From Methylobacterium longum (GTDB lineage: Bacteria; Pseudomonadota; Alphaproteobacteria; Rhizobiales; Beijerinckiaceae): a DNA stretch of 64,000 nucleotides. A model generated the notes under the pieces. The model searched no databases, had not been told where the DNA came from, and saw only the letters and a list, made by a program, of their open reading frames with translations. The number at the start of each line of letters is the position of its first letter. The first letter of the stretch is position 1. Of this stretch, positions 22,652 through 31,070 are shown piece by piece. The stretch is from assembly GCF_022179385.1 (NCBI RefSeq), contig NZ_BPQS01000003.1:124001-188000 (forward strand). Direction: 5' to 3'. The position numbers were made by a program, and so were the translations under genes.

Positions 22652-23107
22652 TCAGGTTTCCAAACCCGGCGTGATAATTTTTCCGCCCGGTCCGATGACG
22701 GACGGACCAGGCGCGGCCGAGGGCCGGCCCGCGGCCTGCTCCACCCAGGCGAGGATGTCCTCGGCGCGCCAGGGTTTTGGGATGAAGGTGGCCGACACGC
22801 GCAGGTCGCTCGGCTGATCGCCCGCATCGCCGGAGGTCAGCAGGACGCGCACCCGGGGCCACGTCACCCCGATGATCCGCGCCAGCTCGAATCCGCCGAT
22901 CGGGCCGGGGGTGCGCACGTCCGAGAAGACGACGCTGACCTCGTCGCCCCGATCGTTCAGGATGGCGAGCGCCCGGTCGGCGGTCTCCGCCTCGATCACC
23001 GTGAAACCGGTATCCTCCAGCAACGTGGCCGCGAGGAAGCGCTCGTCGGGCTGGTCCTCCACGACGAGAATGACGGGCTTCTGGCCAGGCTGTACCGGTT
23101 CGCTCAT
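22652..23107 (-). CDS. Single-domain response regulator
   Basis: The 151-residue protein is a receiver domain: VILVVEDQPDERFLAATLLE with the acidic pair, VVFSDVRTPGPIGGFELA with the phosphoacceptor Asp at about residue 63, VLLTSGD for the Thr/Ser switch and TFIPKPWRAEDIL with the conserved Lys-Pro. A 25-residue Gly/Pro tail follows and there is no output domain. Such FixJ/CheY-like regulators act by protein contact. The start ATG 23107 is set by the receiver fold; the open frame continues upstream without support. The NepR-like gene lies just downstream. Confidence 0.88.
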   Translation of the reverse strand: MSEPVQPGQKPVILVVEDQPDERFLAATLLEDTGFTVIEAETADRALAILNDRGDEVSVVFSDVRTPGPIGGFELARIIGVTWPRVRVLLTSGDAGDQPSDLRVSATFIPKPWRAEDILAWVEQAAGRPSAAPGPSVIGPGGKIITPGLET

Positions 23108-23297
23108 GGGCCAGGACACTCTACTGGGGCTGAACGGCGATCGCCGCGATCGGTTCAACGGACCGATCGCAACGAAGTGCCGGACCCGCGCAGGCACAGA
23201 TCCTCCTTGGATCCTTGCATAATCGACAAGTTGTGGCCGTGTCCTGAGTAACACAGACCGCGATGATCGTCCCCTTCCGAGCCGAAGATCGACGATG

Positions 23298-24170
23298 TCA
23301 GCCGACGCCGTGCGCCTTGAGAAAGGCGAGCGCCCGGCTCCAGCCGTCCTCGGCGGGCTCGCGACGATAACTCGGGCGGTAATCGGCGTGGAAGCCGTGC
23401 GGCGCGTCGGGATAGACCACCAGCTCGACGCTCTTGCCTGCCGCCTTCGCCTTGTCGCGGGCCTCCTCGACGGCTGCGACCGGGATGCCGGTATCGGCGC
23501 CTCCGTAGAGGCCGAGGAGCGGCGCGTTGATCTCGGCGGCCACGTCACCCGCGGTCCGCGGCTGGATGTCCGTGCGCTCGCCGCCGACGGGTCCGTACCA
23601 GGCGACCGCCGCCTTGAGGTCGCGGCGATGCGCGGCGTAGAGCCACACGTCGCGTCCGCCGCGGCACCAGCCCATCACGCCGAGGCGGTTCAGATCACCC
23701 TTGGAGGCCGAGGCCGCCCAGGCCGCGGTGGCGTCGAGATCGCCGATCCACTGCGCGTCCGGCGTCTTCGAGATAACGTCCCGGATGATCACCTTGGCAT
23801 CCGTCATCGTGGAGAGATCACCCTGCCGGGCATACAGTTCCGGGGCAACCGCGCAGTAGCCGGCCTTGGCGAGACGCCGGCAGACGTCCTTGATGTAGTC
23901 GTGGACGCCGAAGATCTCCTCGATCACCAGGACGACCGGGAAGGGACCCGCCCCTTCGGGAACGGCGCGATAAGCGGGCATCGGTCCGTCCGCCGCCGGG
24001 ATTTTCACCTCGCCGGCCTCGATTCCCGCGGTGTCGGTATGGATCACCTGAGCCTCGACGCGGGTCGTGGCCAGCGTGAGGCCACTCATCAGGCTCGTCA
24101 TCACGAAGCCGCGCCGTGACAGCGGCGGTGTGATCAACCCGTCGAGTCCCGCTTGATCCTGCTCTGCCAT
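23298..24170 (-). CDS. Dienelactone hydrolase family protein with Tat-type signal
   Basis: The 290-residue protein starts with a twin-arginine-like signal (LSRRGFVMTSLMSGLTLA) and then a dienelactone-hydrolase fold. The features are PFPVVLVIEEIFGVHDYIKD, the Cys nucleophile elbow VMGWCRGG, the acid in GLYGGADTGIPV and the base in YPDAPHGFHADY. These enzymes hydrolyse enol-lactones or related esters; several alphaproteobacterial members have a Tat signal and an unknown natural substrate. All three catalytic residues are in place. It is a single gene, divergent from nothing nearby. Confidence 0.88.
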   Translation of the reverse strand: MAEQDQAGLDGLITPPLSRRGFVMTSLMSGLTLATTRVEAQVIHTDTAGIEAGEVKIPAADGPMPAYRAVPEGAGPFPVVLVIEEIFGVHDYIKDVCRRLAKAGYCAVAPELYARQGDLSTMTDAKVIIRDVISKTPDAQWIGDLDATAAWAASASKGDLNRLGVMGWCRGGRDVWLYAAHRRDLKAAVAWYGPVGGERTDIQPRTAGDVAAEINAPLLGLYGGADTGIPVAAVEEARDKAKAAGKSVELVVYPDAPHGFHADYRPSYRREPAEDGWSRALAFLKAHGVG

Positions 24171-24260
24171 AAGGACGCTCCCAAACCCCGATATGGAGGG
24201 CTATCCGGGGATGCAGGTCGCGGTCAATTCATCGGCCCGGCGGCAAAGGCGCCGAGGTCG

Positions 24261-24665
24261 TCACGCCCCTGCGGCGGCGAGCGCGCGGGCCGGCCGTCGG
24301 TGCGCCGTCCGGACGGTCTCGGGCGCGTCGCGCGGCTGCAGCACGTCGGCCAGGCTCACGAAGACATCCGCGGCCGGCGACATCACGGCCCGGATGCCGT
24401 AGCCGAGCGCGAAGGAGCGGAGCAGGTCGGCGTCGCGTCCGATCCCGAACCGGTCGAGGGCGGCGAGGAACGCTTCGCGGAACAGGCTCGGCCGGCACCA
24501 GCGCTTCTCGGCCATCTGCAGCGGCCAGTCCCACAGGCCCTCCGCCCGCCGCGCCGCAACGACCTCCCGGGCGATGAAATAACCGGTGGCGCGGTGCTCG
24601 ATCCCGTCCGCCTGCACCGACCAATCGTCATTGCCGAACAGCTCGGCCCCGGCCACGTCGCTCAT
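24261..24665 (-). CDS. Hypothetical protein, 134 residues
   Basis: The product starts MSDVAGAELFGNDDWSVQADG and contains YFIAREVVAARR and WDWPLQMAEKRWCRPSLFREAFLAAL, followed by an Arg/Ala-rich tail. There is no signal peptide or membrane span. The start at 24665 is chosen over 24719 because the extension lacks typical coding composition. Coding character looks good and the Trp-rich centre is not typical of shadow frames. I do not recognise a family. Confidence 0.6.
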   Translation of the reverse strand: MSDVAGAELFGNDDWSVQADGIEHRATGYFIAREVVAARRAEGLWDWPLQMAEKRWCRPSLFREAFLAALDRFGIGRDADLLRSFALGYGIRAVMSPAADVFVSLADVLQPRDAPETVRTAHRRPARALAAAGA

Positions 24666-24785
24666 CGGATCCTCCGCGCTGGAGCACCGTCCCGGCCTCC
24701 CGGAACATTGCCGGAACACTGGCGCGGATCTCTGCGGCGGTCAAGGCGATTGTTCCCGATGCGTTCACTGATCGCGCGGCGCCTG

Positions 24786-25277
24786 TCAGCGCGCCTTGAA
24801 CAAGGGATGCTCGATCCGGTCGCCGGCTTTGATCCCGAGCTTCGCCGCTGTCCCGGCGTTGAGCTCGAGGACGGCGACGACCGGACTGCCGGACGGGATG
24901 ATGGCGGTCGAGAGCGGCTCCGTATCGGCGGCGATGCGGCTGATAGTGCCATCGGGCCGGATGAAGACCATATCGAGCGGGAGATAGGTGTTCTTCATCC
25001 ACATCGTGACGGGTTCATCCCGCTCGAAATCGAAGAGCATCCCGTGATCGGGCGCCATGCTCCGGCGGAACATCAGGCCGCGGGACCGCCCGGCATCGTC
25101 GCGCATCACCTCCACGTCGAAGCGACGGGGACCGGACTGCGTGACGATCGTCAAGGGCTCCGACTTGGCGGTCGCGGCCCGCGCCGCCTGGGCATGGACG
25201 GCGGGGAAGGGCGCGGACGCGGCGAGGCTCAGGCAGGCCAGCGCGGCGGCCGAGACGGCACGGGACAGGACTCTCAC
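24786..25277 (-). CDS. DUF192 exported protein
   Basis: The 163-residue protein has a signal peptide (VLSRAVSAAALACLSLAASA) and a DUF192 domain: FDVEVMRDDAGRSRGLMFR, DHGMLFDFERDEPVTMWMKNT, PLDMVFIRPDGTISRI and VLELNAGTAAKLGIKAGD. DUF192 proteins are small single-domain beta proteins of unknown role, often exported in alphaproteobacteria. The start is GTG 25277, placed right before the signal peptide. The upstream neighbour is the cold-shock gene on the same strand, 158 bp away. Confidence 0.88.
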   Translation of the reverse strand: MRVLSRAVSAAALACLSLAASAPFPAVHAQAARAATAKSEPLTIVTQSGPRRFDVEVMRDDAGRSRGLMFRRSMAPDHGMLFDFERDEPVTMWMKNTYLPLDMVFIRPDGTISRIAADTEPLSTAIIPSGSPVVAVLELNAGTAAKLGIKAGDRIEHPLFKAR

Positions 25278-25435
25278 GGGCTCGGGCCTCTCATGGGATG
25301 ACGCGCAAACTGCTCGGCCGGGTGCGCCGACATAGACCAGGACGCCCGCAGAGGGAATCCGATCCGGTCGAGGCGGAGCCTCGTCAGGTCGGGCCTTGTC
25401 GGGCGTCGACGCGGCGGCCTCGTGAGCCTGCCGCG

Positions 25436-26041
25436 TCAGTGGGAGGCCGGCAGCGCCCCGTCGATCAGCCGCACCTCGGCGGCCATGACGCCCTTGGACC
25501 CGTCCCCGTACCGCACCAGCACCGCATCGCCGGGCTTCAATTCGGCGATGCCGTACCGGCGCAGCGTCTCCATGTGGACGAAGATGTCGGGAGTGCCGTC
25601 GCCGCGGGTCAGGAATCCGAAGCCGCGCAGGCGATTGAACCATTTCACCACGGCTGTCTCCAGCCCGCTCGTCGGCGTCACGGAGACGTGGGTGCGCGGC
25701 ATCGGCATCTCGGAGGGATGCAGCGCCGTCGCCTGATCGAGCGAGACCACCCGGAACGCCTGCCAACCCCGCGGCCGCTCCACGGCCTCCACGACGATGC
25801 GCGCGCCCTCGCTGGCCGCCTGGAAGCCGTCCCGCCGCAGGCAGGTGACGTGGAGCAGGATGTCCGGCGCCCCGTCGTCCGGCACGATGAAGCCGAAGCC
25901 CTTGGAGATGTCGAACCACTTGATGCGGCCTGCCACCTCGACGAGGTCGAGCGCCTCCTCCTCGTGCGGGTTGGTCTCGTCGGTCCGAAGACCCACGATC
26001 CGCTCGGGATTCTCAGCCCCGCTTCCGCGTTCGTCAGACAT
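25436..26041 (-). CDS. Protein with two cold-shock domains
   Basis: The 201-residue protein has two cold-shock OB folds: residues about 35-100 ([27 protein letters not shown]) and about 130-198 ([27 protein letters not shown]). Both carry the RNA-binding pair of RNP-like motifs (GFGFI/DILLH and GFGFL/DIFVH). Such tandem cold-shock proteins are common in alphaproteobacteria and bind single-stranded nucleic acid to prevent mRNA structures. The N-terminal 30 residues are acidic and unstructured. A 10-bp palindrome lies 63-72 bp upstream. Confidence 0.92.
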   Translation of the reverse strand: MSDERGSGAENPERIVGLRTDETNPHEEEALDLVEVAGRIKWFDISKGFGFIVPDDGAPDILLHVTCLRRDGFQAASEGARIVVEAVERPRGWQAFRVVSLDQATALHPSEMPMPRTHVSVTPTSGLETAVVKWFNRLRGFGFLTRGDGTPDIFVHMETLRRYGIAELKPGDAVLVRYGDGSKGVMAAEVRLIDGALPASH

Positions 26042-26390
26042 GGCCGAGCAACCTACACCGAATCACGCCGCGCGCTCTCAAGGCAAGATTAACGAAGTCC
26101 TGATTCCCGGGAAGCCCATTTGACCGGCAGAAAAGGCCGCACGAGATGCAATCTTGGCCCTGGGAGGCGGCGCAGCAACAGTCGATCGGTCGCAGCAGGG
26201 GCGCCGAACGGGGCTCCGGTTCGATCACCACAGGGCCGATTTCGTGACCGAAGGCGGCCGACCGGAAGGGGGATCCAACCCTGACCGCGTGTCACGTTTT
26301 CGAGAGCGGATCGGCACCCCGCGCGGTCAGGTCCCCCGTCGCCGGCGACGGGATGGCATCTGCACCGCCGACATGGTTTGGGATCGGCTC
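26042..26390. other. 349-bp intergenic region between divergent genes
   Basis: This gap separates the cold-shock gene (minus) and the DUF1624 gene (plus) and so must hold both promoters. I see a 10-bp palindrome TTCCCGGGAA at 26104-26113 on the cold-shock side. No open frame in it has coding character and no RNA gene is evident. Confidence 0.5.
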
Positions 26391-27404
26391 ATGCGCGCAG
26401 ACATCGCCCTCGACCGTCCCGCCACCGCACCCGGCGCCGCCCTCACGCGCCGCCGTCTCCCGATCGTCGATGCGACCCGCGCCGCCGCGCTCGCCGCGAT
26501 GGCGACCTACCACACGCTCTGGGACCTCGGTCATCTGCGTCTGACCGGGGAGAATTATGCGGGCACGCCGGCCGGACGGCTCGCCGCCGAACTGATCGCC
26601 GGCACCTTCCTGGTGCTCGTCGGCGTCGGGCTGGTGCTGATGAACGGCCGGGGAATCCGCCTCAGGCCGACGCTTCTGCGGCTGGGGCGGATCAGCGCCG
26701 CGGCCCTGGCGGTGACAATCGGAACCTGGGTCGCCTTCCCGGACGCCTTCGTGTTCTTCGGCGTCCTGCACTGCATCGCGGTCGCGAGCGTGGTCGGCCT
26801 GCCGTTCCTGTTCCTACCGGCGCCCGTCACGGCGCTCGCGGCGGCGGCGGTGATCGCCGCGCCGCAATTCGTGCGGGCGCCGATCCTCGACGCTCCGGCA
26901 CTGCTCTTCCTGGGACTGGGGACAGTCACGCCGCGGACCAACGACTACGTGCCGCTCTTCCCGTGGTTCGGCCTCGTGCTGTCCGGCATCGTGCTCGGGC
27001 GGATCGGCCTACCGCGGCTGGCGGATTCCCGACTCGGCGCCTGGCAACCGGCGTCGCCCTTCGCCCGATCGGCGGTCTTCGCGGGACGTCACAGCCTCGC
27101 CATCTACCTCATTCACCAGCCGGTGCTGCTGGCGCTGCTGACCGGCCTCGTCACGCTGACCGGCCCCAACCCGCGGGCCGGCGTCCGGGCCTTCCGGGCC
27201 GATTACGCGACGATCTGCACCCGTACCGGCGGCGAGCTGCCCCTCTGCCGGATCGCCGCCCGCTGCACCTCGGAGGCGTTGATGCGCGAGGACCTGTTTC
27301 GGGAGGACGGACGGCCGTTCAGCGGATCCGAGCGCCTGCGCGCGCAGGCCCTCTCCCAGGGCTGCTACGCGGCCATCGAGCGGGCCGCGCAGGGGACGCG
27401 CTGA
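26391..27404 (+). CDS. DUF1624 / heparan-alpha-glucosaminide N-acetyltransferase-like membrane protein
   Basis: The 337-residue protein has about eight membrane spans and the DUF1624/YeiB-like layout: IVDATRAAALAAMATYHTLWDL with the family's conserved histidine, FLVLVGVGLVLMNGRG, then YVPLFPWFGLVLSGIVLGR and a final SLAIYLIHQPVLLALL. Such acyltransferase-3-like proteins move acyl groups across the inner membrane to sugars. The C-terminal 80 residues form a cytosolic or periplasmic Arg-rich tail with Cys pairs (YATICTRTGGELPLCRIAARC). An in-frame ATG at 26373 is an alternative start. Substrate unknown. Confidence 0.82.
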   Translation: MRADIALDRPATAPGAALTRRRLPIVDATRAAALAAMATYHTLWDLGHLRLTGENYAGTPAGRLAAELIAGTFLVLVGVGLVLMNGRGIRLRPTLLRLGRISAAALAVTIGTWVAFPDAFVFFGVLHCIAVASVVGLPFLFLPAPVTALAAAAVIAAPQFVRAPILDAPALLFLGLGTVTPRTNDYVPLFPWFGLVLSGIVLGRIGLPRLADSRLGAWQPASPFARSAVFAGRHSLAIYLIHQPVLLALLTGLVTLTGPNPRAGVRAFRADYATICTRTGGELPLCRIAARCTSEALMREDLFREDGRPFSGSERLRAQALSQGCYAAIERAAQGTR

Positions 27405-27416
27405 CGGATCCTCGGA

Positions 27417-27983
27417 TCAGTCCTTCGCGCGCTCGACATAGGCACCGTCGGCCGTCATGACGACGACGCGGGTTCCGGCCGCGATGTGCGGCGGCACGGT
27501 GGTGCGGACGCCGTTCGACAGTGTGGCGGGCTTGTAGGAGGACGACGCCGTCTGGCCCTTCAGGACCGGCTCCGTCTCGGCGACTTCCAGCGTCACGCGC
27601 TGCGGCAACTCGATGGTCAGCGGCACGCCGTTATGGGCCGAGAGCATCACGGCCATGCCCTCCTGAAGGTACGGGGCGGCGTCGCCGACCACGTCCTTGG
27701 GAACGGCGATCTGCTCGTAATTCTCGGGGTTCATGAAGTGGAACCCCTCGCTGTCGCTGTACAGGAAGGTGTGCTCGCGATCCTCCACGAAGGCGCGCTC
27801 GACCTGCTCGGTGGTGCGGTAACGCTCCGACACCTTCACGCCGTCCGTGATGCGGCGCATGTCGAGCTGGGTCACCGGGGTGCCCTTGCCGGGATGGATG
27901 TTCTCGGCAAACAGGATCACGTAAAGCCTGCCATCCTTCTCGACGACGTTGCCCTTACGGAGCGTTGAAGCGATCACCTTCAC
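27417..27983 (-). CDS. efp: Elongation factor P
   Basis: EF-P binds the ribosome between the P and E sites and relieves stalling at polyproline stretches. The 188-residue protein shows the three OB-like domains: a KOW-like N-terminal domain with the modified loop [10 protein letters not shown] (Lys at about 33), a middle domain ([14 protein letters not shown]) and the C-terminal domain ending in [21 protein letters not shown]. The start is a GTG (GTG AAG GTG ATC). The unmodified lysine fits the lysylation route, and the modification genes epmA and epmB lie divergently 263 bp away. The upstream part of the open frame to 28184 has no support. Confidence 0.96.
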   Translation of the reverse strand: MKVIASTLRKGNVVEKDGRLYVILFAENIHPGKGTPVTQLDMRRITDGVKVSERYRTTEQVERAFVEDREHTFLYSDSEGFHFMNPENYEQIAVPKDVVGDAAPYLQEGMAVMLSAHNGVPLTIELPQRVTLEVAETEPVLKGQTASSSYKPATLSNGVRTTVPPHIAAGTRVVVMTADGAYVERAKD

Positions 27984-28246
27984 GGAATGACGTCCTGCAT
28001 TGACAAGGGGGGCGGCACGCGCCAAGCGCGGGCGCTGCATCTCGGTCCCCGCCACTATCGCATCTGCGGCCCGGTTGCCAGCGCGCGGGTGTGAAGCCTC
28101 CGGGGCGGGCTGCGCGTCGCGACGAGGGCGGTAGCGCCCCGCCAGGGTCAGGGCCAAGGATCGGACGTGCCTGGGAACGAGCAATCCGACCGAAGCCGAT
28201 CGCGTCCCGACCGACGAGGATCGCCGCCGGGAACCCGGGGCCGGTC

Positions 28247-29302
28247 ATGAGCCAGCCGGCCGATTCCTGGTGGTCGCCGGACCGCCACGTCGATCGCCGC
28301 CCGGCGCTGCTCCTGCGCAACCGCATCCTGGCCGCGTTCCGCGCATGGTTCGACGCCGGCGGGTTCGTCGAGGTCGACGCCGCCTGCCTGCAGGTCTCGC
28401 CGGGCAACGAGGCCCACCTGTCGGCCTTCGCCACCGAGGCCCTGGGCGCCAGCGGGGCGCGCACGCCGCTCTACCTGCACACCTCGCCGGAATTCGCCTG
28501 CAAGAAGCTGCTGGCCGCGGGGGAGCCGCGCTTGTTCAGCGTCGCCCGCGTGTTCCGCAACCGCGAGCGAGGGCCGCTGCATCACCCCGAATTCACCATG
28601 CTGGAATGGTACCGGGCCGACGCCGCCTACGTGGCGCTCATGGAGGATTGCGCCGCCCTCCTGAGCCTCACCGCCGAGACCGCCGGTATCTGCCGGCTCA
28701 CCTTCCGGGGTCGGGAGGCGGACCCGCGCGCGGAGCCGGAGCGGCTGACGCTGGCCGAGGCCTTCGAGCGCTTCGCCGGCATCGATCTGCTGGCAACCGT
28801 GGCGCCGAGCGGAGAGACGGATCGCGACGCCCTCGCCGACGCCGTCATCGGCGCAGGTCTGCGGGTGGCCGCCGACGACACCTGGGCGGATCTGTTCTCC
28901 CGCGTCCTGGTGGCGCGGATCGAGCCGCATCTCGGGATGGGGCGCCCGACCATCCTGTATGGATATCCGGTGTGCGAGGCGGCCCTGGCCCGCCCGGCGG
29001 CGCACGACCCCCGCGTGGCCGAACGCTTCGAGCTCTACGCCTGCGGTGTGGAACTCGCCAACGGATTCGGCGAGCTGACTGACCCGGCGGAACAGCGCCG
29101 CCGCTTCGAGGCCGAGATGGCGGAGAAGCTCCGGGTCTACGGCGAGCGTTACCCGATCGACGAGGACTTCCTCGCCGCGCTCGGGCACATGCCCGAGGCC
29201 GCCGGGATCGCCCTGGGCTTCGACCGGCTCGCGATGCTCGCCTGCGGGGCGAGCCGCATCGACGACGTGATCTGGACCCCGGTCGTGGAGACCCTGCCGT
29301 GA
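28247..29302 (+). CDS. epmA: EF-P--(R)-beta-lysine ligase
   Basis: EpmA is a truncated lysyl-tRNA synthetase paralogue that attaches (R)-beta-lysine to EF-P. The 351-residue protein has only the class II catalytic core: motif 1 region RNRILAAFRAWFDAGGFVEVD, motif 2 FRNRERGPLHHPEFTMLEWY and motif 3 GIALGFDRLAMLACGASR. The N-terminal anticodon-binding OB domain of LysRS is missing, as expected. ATG 28247 is chosen for length and fold. The stop overlaps the GTG of epmB. Confidence 0.94.
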   Translation: MSQPADSWWSPDRHVDRRPALLLRNRILAAFRAWFDAGGFVEVDAACLQVSPGNEAHLSAFATEALGASGARTPLYLHTSPEFACKKLLAAGEPRLFSVARVFRNRERGPLHHPEFTMLEWYRADAAYVALMEDCAALLSLTAETAGICRLTFRGREADPRAEPERLTLAEAFERFAGIDLLATVAPSGETDRDALADAVIGAGLRVAADDTWADLFSRVLVARIEPHLGMGRPTILYGYPVCEAALARPAAHDPRVAERFELYACGVELANGFGELTDPAEQRRRFEAEMAEKLRVYGERYPIDEDFLAALGHMPEAAGIALGFDRLAMLACGASRIDDVIWTPVVETLP

Positions 29303-30354
29303 ACCGTGTCCTGCGCAGCGCCGCCGATCTCGCCGCCGCCGGGCTGGTCTCCGACCTCGACGCCGAGGCCCTGCGCGCCGTGATCGCGCGCTACGCCGTA
29401 TCGGTCACGCCCGACATGGCCGAGTTGATCGACCCCGATGACCCGGACGACCCGATCGGCCGACAGTTCGTTCCCGTCGCCCGGGAAAGCGTCACCGAGC
29501 CCGAGGAGCGCGCGGATCCGATCGGCGACGCCGCCCACGCGCCGGTGACCGGGATCGTCCACCGCTACCCGGACCGCGTGCTGCTCAAGCCCCTGCACGT
29601 CTGCCCGGTCTATTGCCGCTTCTGCTTCCGCCGGGAGATGGTCGGACCGAACGGTCTCGGGACCTTGACCGACGCCGAACTCGACGCCGCCCTGGCCTAC
29701 ATCGCGGCGGATCCGCGGATCTGGGAGGTGGTGCTCACGGGCGGAGATCCCCTTGCCCTCTCGAGCCGCCGGCTCGGCGTGATCGCGGAGCGCCTCGCCG
29801 GCATCGCGCACGTGCGGGTCATGCGCCTCCACAGCCGCGTGCCCGTGGTCCAGCCGGCCCTCATCACCGACGCTCTGGTGCAGGCGCTGCGGCAGTTCCG
29901 GGGCGCGGTCTTCGTGGCGCTGCACGCCAATCATCCGCGGGAGTTCACCCCGGAGGCCCGCACCGCCTGCGCGCGGCTGGTCGACGCGGGGATCCCCATG
30001 GTCAGCCAATCGGTGCTGCTGCGCGGCGTCAACGACGAGGCCGCGACCCTGGAGGCGCTCATGCGCGCCTTCGTGGAGAACAGGATCAAGCCCTACTACC
30101 TGCACCAGGGCGACCTCGCCCCCGGGACCGGTCACCTGCGCACGAGCGTCGCCGAGGGCCAGGCGCTGATGCGGTCGCTGCGCGGGCGTCTCTCGGGGCT
30201 GGCGCAGCCGACCTACGTGCTCGACATCCCCGGCGGTCATGGCAAGGTCCCGGTCGGTCCCGGCTACCTGCGCGAGGCCGCGGACGGCCTGCAGGTGACA
30301 GATCCGAACGGGCGCGAGCACGCCTACCCGCCGAAACGTGACGGAGAACTCTGA
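29299..30354 (+). CDS. epmB: EF-P beta-lysylation protein EpmB (lysine 2,3-aminomutase-like radical SAM)
   Basis: EpmB converts (S)-alpha-lysine to (R)-beta-lysine for EpmA. The 351-residue protein holds the radical SAM cluster motif CPVYCRFCFRR (Cys at about 102, 106 and 109), the SAM-binding LTGGDPLALS, a NEE-like region and the PLP lysine segment GGHGKVPVG near the C-terminus. This is the shorter EpmB form rather than the catabolic aminomutase. It is co-translated with epmA (4-bp overlap, GTG start). The trio efp/epmA/epmB is thus complete within 3 kb. Confidence 0.94.
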   Translation: MNRVLRSAADLAAAGLVSDLDAEALRAVIARYAVSVTPDMAELIDPDDPDDPIGRQFVPVARESVTEPEERADPIGDAAHAPVTGIVHRYPDRVLLKPLHVCPVYCRFCFRREMVGPNGLGTLTDAELDAALAYIAADPRIWEVVLTGGDPLALSSRRLGVIAERLAGIAHVRVMRLHSRVPVVQPALITDALVQALRQFRGAVFVALHANHPREFTPEARTACARLVDAGIPMVSQSVLLRGVNDEAATLEALMRAFVENRIKPYYLHQGDLAPGTGHLRTSVAEGQALMRSLRGRLSGLAQPTYVLDIPGGHGKVPVGPGYLREAADGLQVTDPNGREHAYPPKRDGEL

Positions 30355-30358
30355 GACG

Positions 30359-30970
30359 ATGCGCAGGCTCTGGGGACGGCTCACCTCGGTCAACGTGCAG
30401 AAGGCGGTCTGGGGCCTGGACGAGGCCGGCCTCGCCTACGAGCGGATCGAGGCCGGCGGTGCGCACGGCGTGGTCAACGACCCCGCCTACCGCGCCCTGA
30501 ATCCGAACGGTCTGGTCCCGACCCTGGAGGAGGACGGCTTCGTCCTCTGGGAGTCGAACGCCATCCTGCGCTACCTGGCGGCGACCGTCCCCGCCCTGGC
30601 GCTGCCGGAGGCTCCCCGCGCGCGGGCCCACGCGGAGCAGTGGATCGACTGGCAGTCGACCAGCTTCACGCCGGCCATGCGCGACGCGTTCTGGCAACTC
30701 TTCCGGTCCGCCGATCCCGACCACGCCCTCGTCGCCGAGTCCCTGAAGAGGAGCGAGGGGATGGCGGCGATCCTGGAGCGGCACCTCGCCGACCGGGCCT
30801 ACGTGGCCGGCGATCGCTTCGGCATCGCCGACATCGCCCTGGGCTGCGCGGCACATCGCTGGCTCAATCTGCCGGCCGAGCGGGCCGAGCGCCCGGCGCT
30901 GCGCCGCTGGTACGACAGCATCGCCGCGCGTCCGGGCGCCGCGCGGGCGCTGGGCGAACCGGTCGGCTGA
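30359..30970 (+). CDS. Glutathione S-transferase
   Basis: The 203-residue protein has a thioredoxin-like N-terminal domain (RRLWGRLTSVNVQKAVWGLDE, NPNGLVPTLEEDGFVLWESNAILRYL with the cis-Pro and Glu-Ser glutathione contact) and an all-helical C-terminal domain (VAGDRFGIADIALGCAAHRWL). It likely uses glutathione for conjugation or reduction in the cytoplasm. ATG 30359 puts the first strand at the N-terminus and lies 4 bp after the epmB stop; 30338 is an alternative overlapping epmB. The substrate is not visible. Confidence 0.88.
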   Translation: MRRLWGRLTSVNVQKAVWGLDEAGLAYERIEAGGAHGVVNDPAYRALNPNGLVPTLEEDGFVLWESNAILRYLAATVPALALPEAPRARAHAEQWIDWQSTSFTPAMRDAFWQLFRSADPDHALVAESLKRSEGMAAILERHLADRAYVAGDRFGIADIALGCAAHRWLNLPAERAERPALRRWYDSIAARPGAARALGEPVG

Positions 30971-31002
30971 GCACGCCTCGGGCTTGCCGGCGCGCCCGCC
31001 CG

Positions 31003-31030
31003 ATACACCTTGGCAGATATACCTTGGCAA
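31003..31030. repeat. Two tandem 14-bp repeats with overlapping palindrome upstream of the rraA-like gene
   Basis: ATACACCTTGGCAG (31003-31016) is followed directly by ATATACCTTGGCAA (31017-31030), and the second copy forms the palindrome CCTTG-G-CAAGG (31022-31032). The pair lies 40-68 bp upstream of ATG 31071. TTGGCA also resembles a -35 box. An operator or promoter role is inferred from position. Confidence 0.4.
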
Positions 31031-31070
31031 GGCGCGCCGCCCGCAGCGGGCCGCCGTGACGGAGTTCCCC

